Positions 26,872 to 39,105 of a stretch of DNA of 64,000 nucleotides are shown in pieces. Numbering within the stretch: position 1 is the first letter of the stretch; each line of letters begins with the position of its first letter. Below the pieces are notes generated by a model. It saw only the letters and a list, made by a program, of their open reading frames with translations. It searched no databases and was not told the origin of the DNA. Both the position numbers and the translations under genes were made by a program. Source of the stretch: Kudoa neothunni (Eukaryota > Cnidaria); contig OZ199838.1 in NCBI GenBank assembly GCA_964304625.1, positions 7,936,001 through 8,000,000 of the forward strand, written 5' to 3'.

Positions 26872-27490
26872 TAGTGTTTCTCAACGTGGGGGATTGGAAA
26901 CATTTTGGTGGGGCATGGAAATCTTTGAGCGTTTAATGAACGGCTCTTGTATGATGTGGAAAATCCTGACCATTGATGTGGCATGGATAATGGTGAGATA
27001 ATTGGGCAGTGTGGCGTACATGGAAATCAATACCTCGATTTTTGATCTTGTTTACTTTTAAGCGAATATGAATAAAGTAAGGTCTCGATATTTGCGCATT
27101 AAATTGGGGTCTGAGCTTTTACTGCCCAATATCGATTGTTAGCGCACGCGCCACTCGAACAAATTTTTTATTTTTTTACGAAAAATTGATCTATCTTGTT
27201 CGTATTACTGAATTAAAGATTTGAGAGACATCGATCCAATAATATACGAACTTTTCTTTATCTTTCGCAAACATTTGATCAAGAGTTTTCAAAATATCAA
27301 GAAGATAGTTGGACATCTAACCATTTTTTAACCGTTAATATTTAACAGAAAATTTATAATTTCCTCTAAAACAGGGGTCTCTTTAAATTTATCGATGACA
27401 CTATGTGGAAGTTTTATCTCAATAAATTAAGCACTACAATTCGATTACAGGTTTTTCGATTGTTTCATTTCCATTTAATTCAACTCCCTT
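26872..27490. other. Transposon debris, no gene
   Basis: It begins with a hAT-like terminus (TAGTGTTTCTCAACGTGGGG). A second hAT-like end in the same orientation, CAGGGGTCTCT, lies near 27371. No partner ends, coding frame or target duplication was found. Confidence 0.45.
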
Positions 27491-27493
27491 ATA

Positions 27494-28730
27494 CAGTGTT
27501 TCCAGTTCAAGATGCATTATTTGAAAAAAATAGGTAATTACTAAATATCGAAACATTAAATTAATTTTCAATAACTTCGTTATTTAAGCATCGTGGAAAA
27601 TAACTCTCCGCATGATTGCAATAGTTTTGACATTGTGCAAACGTCACATCCTTCGGACTAGATTTTATCGCCTCTATGAGTTCAGTTTTGTTTTTTGGAT
27701 TCTTATGTCTTACTATTATTTTTAGTTGGTTGAAAAGTTCCTCGATCAGGTTAAGGAACGGAGAATATGGCGGTAGAAACAGAATCGAGTGATTTGTTTC
27801 TGCCACAAGATCCATGATGTAATCAGTTTTGTGAAATCTTACATTGTCCATTATGAGCAATGCATTTGGTATACCGTTCAATTGTAGCCCCATGAAAAGT
27901 TGGATTAAATATTCTGAAAATACATTTTCATTTACTGAGCCCTCGTGAACTTTAGTTGACCATACTTTCTGGGGGCTCATTGCGGCTATCAATGTAATAT
28001 TTTTGGAGCGGACGGTTCTCACGGTTAAAATTGCTCTAGATTCAACAGGGGACCTTCCAAAAAAGCGTCTCATTGATAAAGAGAATCCTGCTTCATCAAT
28101 ATAGAGAACAAGGGAATAGTTTGGCTTTTGTTGAAGATAATTTATTACATAACTAATTTAGATTTCATTTTAATTTATTATATATAATTTACTTTTTTTC
28201 TTTCCTCTATATTCTCGGGTAGATTTCTGCCAACAGGAACTATGGAAATTTTTTTTAGTGAATAGTGAAATCCTTCAAGAACATTAGCAATCGTTTGCCT
28301 GGATACATTGATGTTATATTGTGAATTTAGCATTTCCCCTGAAGATGTTACTGTTAGAGCGCAATCATCGTCAACAAGTTGTTTTAGGGATTGTTTGTGT
28401 TCGTCGTATAATAATTGACGTCGGTTGCCTCCCATTTTTTTCTTTTCCACATTCCCCGTAGAATCCTTCAATTTAAGAATTCTGGTGACAGTAGTTGGAT
28501 GAACTCCAACATACTTGGCGATTTGTTTAGTTGGGACTTTTTCCTTGAAGTTATATAGCTAATTAATTAAAAATAACGAACTTCTGATAAATTTAGAATT
28601 AAATCTCGTGAAGTCTTATTTGTTTTGTTATATTTTCTTTTTTTCGCGGTTGAATTAATTATTATATCAGCCGAACCTATAAGATTTGCTTCATGATCGG
28701 ACATCGATGAATCTTGAACTTGAAACACTG
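27494..28730 (-). mobile_element. Tc1/IS630-like element, apparently complete
   Basis: The TIRs are CAGTGTTTCCAGTTCAAGAT at the left and the near reverse complement ATCTTGAACTTGAAACACTG at the right. The dinucleotide TA is duplicated on both sides (27492-27493 and 28731-28732). The element is 1237 bp and contains one intron-bearing transposase gene filling most of its length. Arms and gene look undamaged, so it is probably young. Confidence 0.88.
27561..28704 (-). CDS. Tc1-like DD34E transposase with two short introns
   Basis: Exons 28582-28704, 28193-28558 and 27561-28124 join in frame to 350 residues. The introns are 23 nt (28559-28581, GTTCG...TTAG) and 68 nt (28125-28192, GTAAAT...AAAAG). 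The N-terminal helix-turn-helix has KQIAKYVGVHPTTVTRILK (about residues 48-66). A second helix region has NINVSRQTIANVLEGF. The catalytic residues are all present: Asp in LYIDEAGFS, Asp in LIMDNVRFHK, and Glu in NLIEELFNQLK, with 34 residues between the last two. PPYSPFLNLIE is the usual signature. The protein cuts and joins its own element at TA sites. Other frames are possible if the 23-nt intron is not real, but then the N-terminal domain would be split by a stop. Confidence 0.82.
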
Positions 28731-29384
28731 TATCATACTAGCGCAAAAACCTCGCTTCGCGTGGGTTTCCTTGCCCAGACACGCTGACTAAAGCCGTGAG
28801 TAGGCTAAGGTCATTTTAAGTTCAAAGTCAATTATAATTATCTTATCAACCTTTCTATAACAGTCATGATCGAAATAAACAGCAATAACCCGATCATCCT
28901 CATTTTACTCTTCATTGGACTTTATTTTTATTTAGAAATCATAAGTTCTTACAACTCATGGATGCATTAATCATTTTGACTAACCCGTCGATAAATTAAC
29001 TAATCTAAAAATTTGTTAACAATGTTTTACTTAATTATAACGCTCTAACATAATTTTGTGATTATTTAAAAAATATTTCAAACTTTTTAACTTGAACTTA
29101 ACGTGCAAAGTAAATAATTTATTCACGCGTATTAATGTATTAATCTCCCGTTTAAACAACAAATCTTCGTTTACACCGAGTCCCCCCGCCTACGCACCAA
29201 CGAATTTTGTAGATCGTCTTAAGTACGTTCAAAAGTAGAAAAGAGTAAACTTTCAAAGTTTCAGTTGTGTTTAAATACGGAAAATTAGAGTTATCTACGC
29301 ATATCACTCAACATCATAGCGAATCACGTGCAATGGTAATCTCATTATCATCGCCGCTAATCTGTTTCTAAAAAGTTGTGTTTA

Positions 29385-31922
29385 GGCAGTGGCTATTGCT
29401 ACGGATCCGTATAATCCGCATGCGGGGGTTGTCTATTGCTACGGGAGGGAATAACCCCAAATCTACAAATTCACATAAGATTTGAAATTTATATTTGTAA
29501 TCAATGATTTTTGGCCTAACATAATTAACCGTTTTGGAGAAAATTTGAGCTATTGAAAAATACAACATTATTGTAAGGAGTTTTGGATTAAAAAATAGCT
29601 TTAGCTCATCTTTTTAACGTTTAATAAAATTAATATGAAAAATTGCTTGCGTAAAATCAGCTAATAAGGATAATACTCAAATGAAATAAACAATTTTGGC
29701 TTCTGTTAATATGAGCGTGCGCCAAGAAACGTTTTTAATTTTGTGGCAACTGCTCACTTATATTAGATATTAGATAGGCGGCATATTTATATAATTTGAA
29801 AATTTAAAACAGTTAGTAAATTATTAGTTTACGAAAAGTATTAAGCGCATGAGTCAGAAATATTGTATTAGACTGAATATGATACAATTGTTGTGTTCAA
29901 ATCAAACTTTTTTTAATAAACAGTTAGTAAGTTAAATAGTTAGTATATTATTTTTTCATATGTTTTTTTCTAGAAAAAAAATGACTGTTAGCCTACGTTG
30001 TTTAGGTCATCCGATTGCTTTCACTCTCAGTGGGAATTATAGCCCGAACTAATATTTGGTAACATTTTATTAAATTTATTTCAAGTATCAGTTGTTATTT
30101 GGTATTATTTTGGATTAACTCCCTTTGAAATATTTGTATTACACAAAGTTTACTGGTAAAAATGGGTATTTGAAGAGACAATTCCCAAAAATTCCCTTAC
30201 TTTATGTTCTCAACCGCAACAACGATACATAATTTTTCATTCAAAATAGGGGAGTATTCTAAAATTTATGTCAAGAAGCCATAAATGCATGCATAAATTA
30301 TGCGAAATTCTCAAATAGGATCGTTAGCAACAGTTAAATACAAGGGTGCACTAATAAGAATACCAATCGTGGAATTTATCTAAAATATTTGATTTTACAA
30401 TCACTGCGAGTTCGAAAGTTTATGTATTGCCTTCGTTAACACAAATTTCCAACGAAATTGTAGAGTAAGTCGCATTAGATGATCAACCAAAAATAATAAA
30501 GTAACAACATTGTTTTCTTTTCAGTTTTAACATCACAATTAAACTTGTGAGTTGACATACTGATAATCGTAAATACATCCATGTTGGTTATCCCTCTTGT
30601 TTTCAAATTGTGTAGGGATTTCACTGATATTTTTACTCGTTTCATAGCATAACATTTTTTGTATACGATTTTTATTAGATCGAAGTGATTTTAATTCAAA
30701 AAGATGATTATCTGAGAAATCGACTTTTTGTTGTTGAGGTAGAAATTTGTATATCAAAGCATTACAAAGACGATCGTGTATCTCATTCAAAAATATGATT
30801 ATGAATTATTTTCCATATCGTTACTAACTCAAAAAGTAATGCTAGAGAGGCAGTTACCTCTGTATGTTGACGATTTTTGTTACCATTAAGCTTTCTTTTT
30901 TTATATATAGAGTCGAAAACAATACAAACCTTATTTTGTAGTAAATTAAAGCTTCATTAAAATATTTTAGAATTTTATATTGGGAATTTTGTATTTTTCG
31001 CTATCCCCTCATTTTTAATTTGTTGGAAAAAAGATGTTCATAACGATTAATATGACTATATAATGAGTTATATAAGCCAACTTTCAATCCGGGAGAGGAT
31101 TCCATCGTACAAATGATGCTACAATGAAAACTTTGATTCGCACACAGGTTACTGTATTCAAGAATACAAAACGTGTTTCCTTCTATTGTGGACATTAATT
31201 TCAGTTAACACATTACCGTAAAATTTAAGTTTTAATGTTATTAAACTAATAATTTATCTATATCTGTAACAATAACATTTAAGAAGATGAATTATGCTCA
31301 ACGCTATTTAATTACACACAGTAAGCTTTTATATTGATTTTAACTATAAAATTAAACATTACTTTAAATATATTTACTGAATTCACTATATAGAATGTTC
31401 TAATCGTTTTCTATGAATAACGATAATATTTGAATATACTTTGTAGATATGTAATAATACATATAAATATAATCTATAAATCAAATATATATATATATAA
31501 CAAATACAATTATTTCATTTTATAAAATTCTAGTTGAGCACATTTTAATTGATTACATTAGCTGCGCCAGATTAAACAGATTAGGTACAATCATAGGTAA
31601 TAGGTTGGACGTTTTATGCATAAAAAACAACGTCTGGTATTTTCTTTTTTAATTAAAGAAACCTTTATTAGTAAAAAATTAAAATATTTATTTAACATTA
31701 CTCATATCAAAACGTAAAACACGAAATCTATAGTCACAATATTAGAAATTTCAATAGCTCAAATTTTCTCCAAAACGGTTAACTATGTTAGGCCAAAAAT
31801 CATTGATTACAAATATAAATTTCAAATCTTATGTGAATTTGTAGATTTGGGGTTATTCCCTCCCGTAGCAATAGACAACCCCCGCATGCGGATTATACGG
31901 ATCCGTAGCAATAGCCAGTGCC
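29385..31922. mobile_element. MULE with nearly identical 175-bp TIRs, no transposase seen
   Basis: The arms 29385 to about 29560 and about 31746 to 31922 differ at only two places that I can find over about 175 bp. They begin GGCAGTGGCTATTGCTACGG and GGCACTGGCTATTGCTACGG, the same terminus as the MULE at 4285-6122. The 2.2-kb interior has two short minus-strand frames (30539-30790 and 31001-31195) without recognisable domains, so the copy is probably non-autonomous. Flanking sequence shows no clean 9-bp duplication. Confidence 0.82.
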
Positions 31923-31999
31923 AAAAGTTTACACTACAAATTCACGGCTAAACTACTGTATACGTGTACCAAGTTCGGGATTCGATAAGGGCATTCGGT

Positions 32000-33760
32000 A
32001 AAAATCTGCATTTCATTTAATTTGTATATAATATCAATAAATATCTACAAAGTATCCTTAATTCTCGTTTGTAATACTTCCTTCGAAATAGGTAGTCTGA
32101 TATATACTCAGGCACGGTTTGTGGCTTTTTTGTATTTACGTTTAAAAGCGCCCCAAATAGACTCAATCGGGTTAGTATGGACTCCATCACTTGAAACAAA
32201 CTGTCATTTATGGATAACTCTTCCATGAACGAAGTCTAAACTTTCTAACCTATTGTATACAGCCCAACCGTGAGTCCATGTTGTGGATCCTTCTTCTACG
32301 TTATCAACTATTATGTTCTCAAGAACATTCTGATTCCTGTAGCGAGATATTTTTAAAAAACACTCACCATTTTCGTCTATTCCTCCAATTAACAAGAATT
32401 GTTGGTTCTTTAAAATTCTTCCGCGTTGTATTTTCTTCTGGAGACAGCAGTCTCATCGATTTGAACTATAACGTTCTCGCCTCCAATTTTTGTGCATTCT
32501 TCAGAGGTGGCGCTGGGACTTTGGACAGTATAGAGGAGGAAAACAAAACATTTCCACAATAAAAGCTTTGATAGTTCGAAAATATTGTATTTTCGAATTG
32601 AGCATCTCTTTCGGCAATATTTGCAATAAAACTGATGACCATCACCAATGTCCTTCCTTGCCACCATTTTCATTATCGAGCCACAAGAACATTTAAGATA
32701 ACTCCTCAAAAGTCCAATATTGATCAGACTTTCAATTGTATGTTTGGTTAAAGTTCAGTTCCTCCCCCCTTCGGCGTCCGCCGGTTACCCGCCATCGGTA
32801 CTAATCGGGGTTCCGGCTGTTTACATTTTCCGGAGTATGCTTTCTGCAATCTTCAATTACGAAAATTTAGATAACCTAAATTTTGAAGACTTATGTTACT
32901 TCAAGGATCATCCTGAAGATTTAATTTTTTTACAGCAACTTGACTTGCTACCAACATCAATGGTTTGTTCCTGTGGAGGTCAAATGAAACTTTCTCCGAG
33001 GAACAATTAAACATGTTCATATTTTGTAGATTTTATTTTATTGTAAAAATCTCTATAATTATGTCTTTTTCCAATCGTCAATGAATAAATATGTTTAGTG
33101 AAATACGGCATTGTTAAGTTTATTTTAATTAGTGGTAAGTGTTAACCTATTATTTTTTAGAACAATTATATATATATACAAATTTATCAAATAATTAAAG
33201 TTTTTGTATAAAATGACAAAATCTTCCGAAAATTAAGTTAAAAAGATTATTTCACATTAACATAGTCTCATTAGGATACAATTAAAAAAGAAATGGCATG
33301 ATGTGTGATTTTATCTATCTAAAAACTATTAAAATTACATTAAGATATAAATATCATGAGTCGACATATTGTTTTAGTTTATATATTTTTTTAAAAAAGA
33401 ACAAATAAAATCCATAATTGATCAATAATATCTATAATATCATTCAAAATATTTGTTTACATACAACTATCAAATTTAATGATAAAAACATATATTAACT
33501 TATATATTATTTTGTTGTGTATATAAATTGACACCTAATTTTATAACTTTTAACATTTAAAACAATACATATTATATTTTTTTAATATATATATTTTGTT
33601 TAATTACGTCTAACTAAAATAAACTAGATTTTACTGGGTTTATATGTTATGAAACGTGACCCGATTAGTACCGATAGCGGGTAACCGGCGGACGCCGAAA
33701 GGGGGAGGAACTGAACTTTAACCGTTTTTTGATGCTCTGATCATTTTAAAATTAAGCGTG
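32000..33760 (-). pseudogene. Merlin transposase, interrupted and frame-broken
   Basis: The minus-strand N-terminus begins right of 33723 (KMIRASKN) and continues left of 32746 with ESLINIGLLRSYLKCSCGS and YCKYCRKRC, the family's Cys-rich head. IGGENVIVQIDETAVSRRKY (32490) has the first Asp, LIGGIDENGECFL the strand after it, TWTHGWAVYNRL the second acidic position (His replaces the usual Asp), and DGVHTNPIESIWG the catalytic Glu (about 32170). Frame shifts near 32410 and 32200 break it. The 978-bp element at 32746-33723 separates the N-terminus from the rest. Confidence 0.8.
32746..33723. mobile_element. TIR element with GC-rich arms inside the Merlin gene
   Basis: The arms are about 65 bp: GGTTAAAGTTCAGTTCCTCC at the left and its reverse complement at the right, continuing through a GC-rich block (CGGCGTCCGCCGGTTACCCG) that stands out in this AT-rich DNA. 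The flanks share GTTT on each side, possibly the target site. The interior holds a plus-strand Merlin N-terminal piece (about 32841-33010: NFEDLCYFKDHPEDLIFLQQ, then CSCGGQMKLSPRN), opposite in direction to the host Merlin. It may be an internally deleted Merlin copy. Confidence 0.75.
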
Positions 33761-34759
33761 ACAAAAAAATCGGACATCATTGGCAACGCTGGTACTTACC
33801 ACGTCGTTGGATTTAATTGGGGTACTTTTAGTGCGCAACATCCATGAAAGGCGCAGTAAGCTTGCAGCCAAATATTCTCTGACTACAGAGCATATTTCTA
33901 ATAATAATTTTGATTGGTTAAACATTTTTAAGTGTTTATTAGAATAAATAACAAGCTTAGGTATTTTCATTAGGAAAAATTGCCATCTACTACATATATA
34001 AAGCTGAAGTGCCCGTTGTGCACTAATCTTCTCCTTATACTGAGACTTTTTTTAATATTTGAGGTTATTTTTGTACTTTAAAAAATATAAACGTAGCTAC
34101 AAAAATATAACGGGTTTGTCTGTTTGCTTATAAAGTGGTGAATTGGATATATAAACTTTATGTAAACAGATTAGCGGTGATGATAATGAGATTATCATCG
34201 CAAGTGATTCGCTATAATGTTGAGTGATATGCGTAGGTAACTCAAATTTTCTGTACGTAAACACAACTGAAACTTTGAAATTTTATTCTTTTCTACTTTT
34301 GAACGTACTTAAGACGATCTACAACATTCGTTGGTGCGCAGGCGGGGACTCGGTGTAAACGAAGATTTTGTTTTCAACAAGGATATTAATACATGTGAAT
34401 AAATTATTTGGTTTGCACGTTTAATTAGAGATAAAAAATTATATTAGTACGTTATAATTAAATGCAACATTGTTAACAAACTTTTAGATTAGTTAGGTCA
34501 TCGACGGGTTGGCTAAATCGATTAATACGCCACACGAGCCGTACGAGCGTATGATTTCTGAGCGAAAATAAAGTCCAATAAAGAAGAAAGTGAAGATGAT
34601 CGAGTTTGTGATGTTTATATCGAATAACACTGTCGCCAAAAGAACGATAAAATAATTATAATTGACATTGAACTTAAAATGACCTTGGTCTACTCAAGAC
34701 TTTAGTCTGCGTGCCGAGCAAGGAAACCCACGCGAAGGGGGACTTTTGTGCCAGTCTAT

Positions 34760-37490
34760 ATAAAGCTCTTATGCCTGTCAGTGCGTGTGTGCAACGGAGA
34801 AACTTTTTTAAATACAACTTTTAGTTTGCATTCGAATAGATGATACCATTAATAAAAATCGTTCATTTACTTAGAAGTATAAATGTAATCAATACCGCAG
34901 TTAGAAGTAAGGGATTTTCTGGTTGTTTACATCAATCACCAGATTAAAAGTACCTGCATAATAAGGATATTGGTTTACTTCGGAGTGATGCCAATTAAAA
35001 TGAACTTTTTACTCACAATATAGAAAAAGAGTCTCTTAATTACGGTATAGAATGTTCTAAAAATTTTACATATGCCTGTTTGGAGTAATTTTAAGACAAA
35101 TAAAACTATTAACGTTACATTACAAGAGTTTTTGCATTTCCCTTAAAATTTGTAACATATTACACTTTTTTAAAATATAGATCCATTTTAAGCAAAAGGA
35201 CTTTGATTATTTTAAATAAAACACATAATTTGAGATTATAAGTTGTTGCCATGTTGGAACAATTTAGGTTTCTATACACATTCTAAATATGATGTAAGAA
35301 GTGTGTAGAGTCTTCAAATAATTGAATTTTTGTGATAACTTCTTTTTATCAAATATATCGATTGAGATTGAAACTATGTTCGTCTTTTCGATAAGTTTTT
35401 ACCAATTTTTTTGGTTTTTCTAAACTTTCTTCCAAAACAGCTGGCACAACTAATTCGATAAGTTTCTATATTTGATGAGATAATTTTTTAAATAACGTTT
35501 AAGTTCTTAGTTAATTAATTATTCCTTACCCCCAGACCTTAAGGTTAACATTCAAGTCAATATATAATTTTCTTTTCGCTAAAACTAATTCATTATAACA
35601 TAAAAGCTGCATGAAAATATGCGACACCGCATTCTATACGCAGTTTAAGAATTCATATTCACGATTACTTCTGCACAAAATACAGTCCCCTCTCAATAAG
35701 TGATGTGTAAGTTAATAAGAAATTACTGGTCTATTCGATCTAATCGACATTTTCACAACGTTTCCGTCAATCTAAGAATGGTTCAATACAAGGAAATTTT
35801 GTAGGTCAATCAAACAGTCCGTTATTTTTAAGAGGGGGCACTCCTTCGAGAAAACCAGTTCATATTTAAGCATTACTGTACTTGTTAAAACCAAAAACAC
35901 ATTTACATTTTAGGTTTAATCTTATTTTGTTAATTAAATGTATATATTTCTGAACCAGTAAGTATTATTGTTAAAAAACAAAGGTTGCGTTTATTAAAAA
36001 ATCGGGAAATTACGTTAAACTAGTGAATATGTAAGTAATCACTCACATTTTTTTAAAACATCAATTAAAATCCTTCATAAAATTGAAAAAAAGGAGTAAC
36101 AATTTATATTTTTATTTCTGACGCATCTTACGTTGATTTTATTTGTCATAATTTGTAAAATAACCTTAAAAATACGCATTAATTTCCCTCAACACCTTTA
36201 TTTATATTCAAATGTAAGGTGCGCGCATAATTTTGTTTTCCTAAATCATCACATTGTAAAGTTAATGGATAGCTTTAAAATGCAACAATTAAAATAGGAA
36301 AATAAAATTTACAGGGTTTAGCGTGCTGATTAGATTAAATCTTACGTATAATTTCTCCATTCAAAAATGAAACTAAAAGTTAAAATTTTCCATCGAATAG
36401 TACCAGGAAAAGCTGGGTATTAGCGCTAGTAAACAGTAAATCTCGCTAAGAGTTGTAGTTTTACGCTTTACGGGATACTGTGTAATACGAATAGCTAGAA
36501 ATAAAATTTTTAAAATTGTTGTCCATCAACATTGGATTGGTGCACCGTTGTCTGCGTCCGTAATTGTCAAAAGGCATTAATCTAAACGGAGCAATAAATT
36601 TCATTATTTACATAATTGCGGCATTACATTCTAAAGAACATTGACGAATTGAAGATTTCGGCTATATCAATTTGTAGATATTCTCCAATTGTATAATTCT
36701 TCAATGGTAATCCTCCATACTAAAAAAGAAAGTTTTTTAAACGCTTTATCCATGATAACCTAGAAAAAAACATCTTCGAATATAACAACCTATTTTTTAG
36801 AGTAGATAGGCTTGGCCGTCTTAGAGATCACAACGTGAAGTTTGATGAGAAGGGTTCTTTTTGAGCTATTGGAATTTTGAAATAGTTGATATCATCCGGG
36901 GGCCTGTGTAAAAAGTACCAATGGACGATAAACCTCGAGAATGCAGACCAATGAACAAAAGATATCCTCATGGAAAGTTCCATCTCATACAAACCGTAAT
37001 GCGAGCAACATCAAACTGAATACCACGCAGCCATCGACACACTGACACGTACGAAGAAAACCACTATCGCTCAAACCCATGTATACTAAGCTCTATTCAG
37101 CCCATCACTAGGATAAATCAATTTCTGATTCGATAATTCTCAATAACTAACTGCCGACACTCTTTAGACATCAAAACCCCATATTGTTACATAGAAATAA
37201 AAAGGCTAGATGTTATACTTAACACTAACTTCAACAAGCTCAAATATAACAACAAACGCTACACTTTTCATAAAACAAACACTGCATCAGACAAAAACAA
37301 TCAAATATATAATCAAAATAATTGTCAAGGAGATTTCCCCAGATTAAGCTTAGAAGTGTTTTAAGTACATTTGTAGAGTGTTTAACAACCTTCAAAAGCT
37401 GATCTATAAGTCGACATACTAACACGATTGGTATATTAAGTTAGCATAAAATCTTACAGAAAACTCCATACACCTTTAGAAGTTGCCTAA
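34760..37490. other. Long stretch without an assignable gene
   Basis: From 34760 to about 36500 I see only AT-rich sequence. On the minus strand about 36640-36730 reads GGLPLKNYTIGEYLQIDI after a good acceptor (TTCTTTTTTAG), and about 36850-36930 reads PPDDINYFKIPIAQKEPF. These look like exons of an unrecognised gene with short introns, but I could not build a continuous model. The block 36900-37110 is less AT-rich than its surroundings. 37200-37490 is probably the 3' flank of the RRM gene. Confidence 0.4.
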
Positions 37491-37494
37491 CAAC

Positions 37495-38714
37495 TCAGTA
37501 GGGCCTAGGTCTGGTGTTAGATCCACCACCTCGATAACCTGAGCTTGAACGCCCCCCTCTAGGTCCACCGGTAGGGACATATGCCTGTGCACCATAATTC
37601 CTATCACTATATGGCTCGTAAGAGCCTGGTACTGAATGAGATGAAACAGAGTGAATTCTATGTTCCCCAACTGGAGATGGAATACGACCTTGTGGCGAAT
37701 ATGCTAAACGTATACATTCATTAGACAAGATTTGGTGATAATTTAAGAAATGTAAACCTTCATTTGATCGATATGAGGGTACAGGACCTCCTGCCATAGG
37801 CGGCGGAGGATAAAAGCTTCCTTGATCATAGTAATCAGCGGAATATTCATAAGGGTTTGGTGGGTACATTGGTCTCCTATCGTCGTAATAATCATGGCTC
37901 CGAGGATACGTATCTCGAGAAGAACGACGAGGAGAATGCCTACTCGCTGTCACTGAACTAGCTACATTTGCGTCAACCAATCATTGTCAACAAATTATTT
38001 TGTTTACGTTTTAACGTTTGTTCTTTAGGGATAGCAGCTTTAAGATTACACCTCTTTCCGTGAAAAATAACGTCCAAATCCTCCAAAAGAACTCTTTCAG
38101 GGACATCCTCATTTTCAAAAATAACGAACCCAAATCCTCTGGGTTCTCCATCACGATTCTTTTTAATATCAACTTCTTTTACAGGACCTAGGTGATAGAA
38201 TTTTGAGTCGAAAAATTCCTATCGCCAACGAGAAAATTAATTAAATTTAAATCGTATCAACAAAGCACTCGAATTTCCTCAACCGTGACATCTCTATGAA
38301 GACCACCGACAAATATTTTTGGTGAGCGTTTAGGCTGTGGGTCACCCATCTGACTTTTAGGTGTAGCTCGACGAACATCAACCTTAGAGAAAAATCATAA
38401 GGTGCAAAATAACAAGCGGCGAGCGAATTACTTCCTTGCCATCGACAACATGAGGTCGCGAGACAAGAACACTGTCTAAAACTTCAGGAGTCTCGTACGA
38501 AACGAAACCAAACCCTCTCGACACACGATTCTTGTCACATATAATAACCAAATCAGTTAGTTCGCCAAATTTTCCAAAGTATTCCCGGAAAACATCTTCT
38601 GTAGTATCACGTCTTAAACCCCCAACGAAAAGCTTGCACAAAGCTTCCTTTTTAGCAGATTTCTAAATAGTAATGTACTACCAAAAGTTTTTTCTTAAAT
38701 CATACCTCAGACAT
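37495..38714 (-). CDS. hnRNP A/B or DAZAP1-like protein with two RRMs
   Basis: Five exons (38706-38714, 38432-38662, 38269-38382, 38008-38218, 37495-37961) join in frame to 343 residues. The introns are 43, 49, 50 and 46 nt. The first exon is only ATG-TCT-GAG. RRM1 (about residues 13-85) has RNP2 KLFVGGL and RNP1 RGFGFVSY. RRM2 (about 102-180) has RNP2 KIFVGGL and RNP1 RGFGFVIF. A basic linker with VDVRRATPK joins them, as in hnRNP A/B and Musashi/DAZAP1 proteins. The tail (about 190-343) is rich in Tyr, Pro, Gly, Ser and Arg, with an RGG-like GGPRGGRSSSGYRGGG. It should bind mRNA in nucleus or cytoplasm, for splicing, transport or translation control. The exact subfamily cannot be fixed from motifs alone. 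Confidence 0.92.
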
Positions 38715-38719
38715 AGAAA

Positions 38720-39105
38720 GTGGCAGCAACTAATTATCAGCGGATGTGATCGGTATCCGATTTCACACGAAGGTGAGAATTTGTGAACATTGGATTGTTG
38801 TAATCCTGAAGCTGTTGAAATTCACTACGGTCGCACAATGCATCGATTTATAATGTATTTTGGGGCTTGATTGTTCAAATATTATTTTCATCGCACGTTA
38901 TAATTTTATCTTCGGTACCTTTTCAGTCAGATGAGTAACTGTTTAACGCTTGGCTTCTCAAATTTGAAATTGTTTACACATATATTACGATTAGAATACA
39001 CAAAAAATTAATTAACACAATTTTTAACTTATATTATCAATAAAGTTTTTAACAATAAGTTAAAGGTAATCCCCGCCGCCTCCATGCTAAATTGCGTAAA
39101 TCTAT
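38720..39105. other. 5' flank of the RRM gene
   Basis: No coding frame. It must contain the promoter of the minus-strand RRM gene. Confidence 0.4.

Larger units (their letters stand above)
28738..34754 (-). mobile_element. Long-TIR element (about 600-bp arms) holding a Merlin transposase and two insertions
   Basis: The arms are about 28738-29375 and 34170-34754, inverted copies with many differences. Ends read CTAGCGCAAAAACC and, in reverse, CTGGCACAAAAGTCC, followed by the shared TTCGCGTGGGTTTCCTTG. Inside are the MULE at 29385-31922, a minus-strand Merlin transposase (32000-33760) and the element at 32746-33723. Removing the two insertions leaves about 2.5 kb, the size of the other Merlin elements here, so this may be a third long-TIR Merlin. 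A target duplication is not convincing. Between 33760 and 34165 only an unrecognised short frame is seen. Confidence 0.65.

Noticed and set aside
29376-31931. 9-bp target duplication for the young MULE
   Set aside because: Flanks TTGTGTTTA and AAAAGTTTA share only the last five bases.
28738-34754. 9-bp target duplication for the large TIR element
   Set aside because: TGTATCATA and TCTATATAA agree at only five of nine positions.
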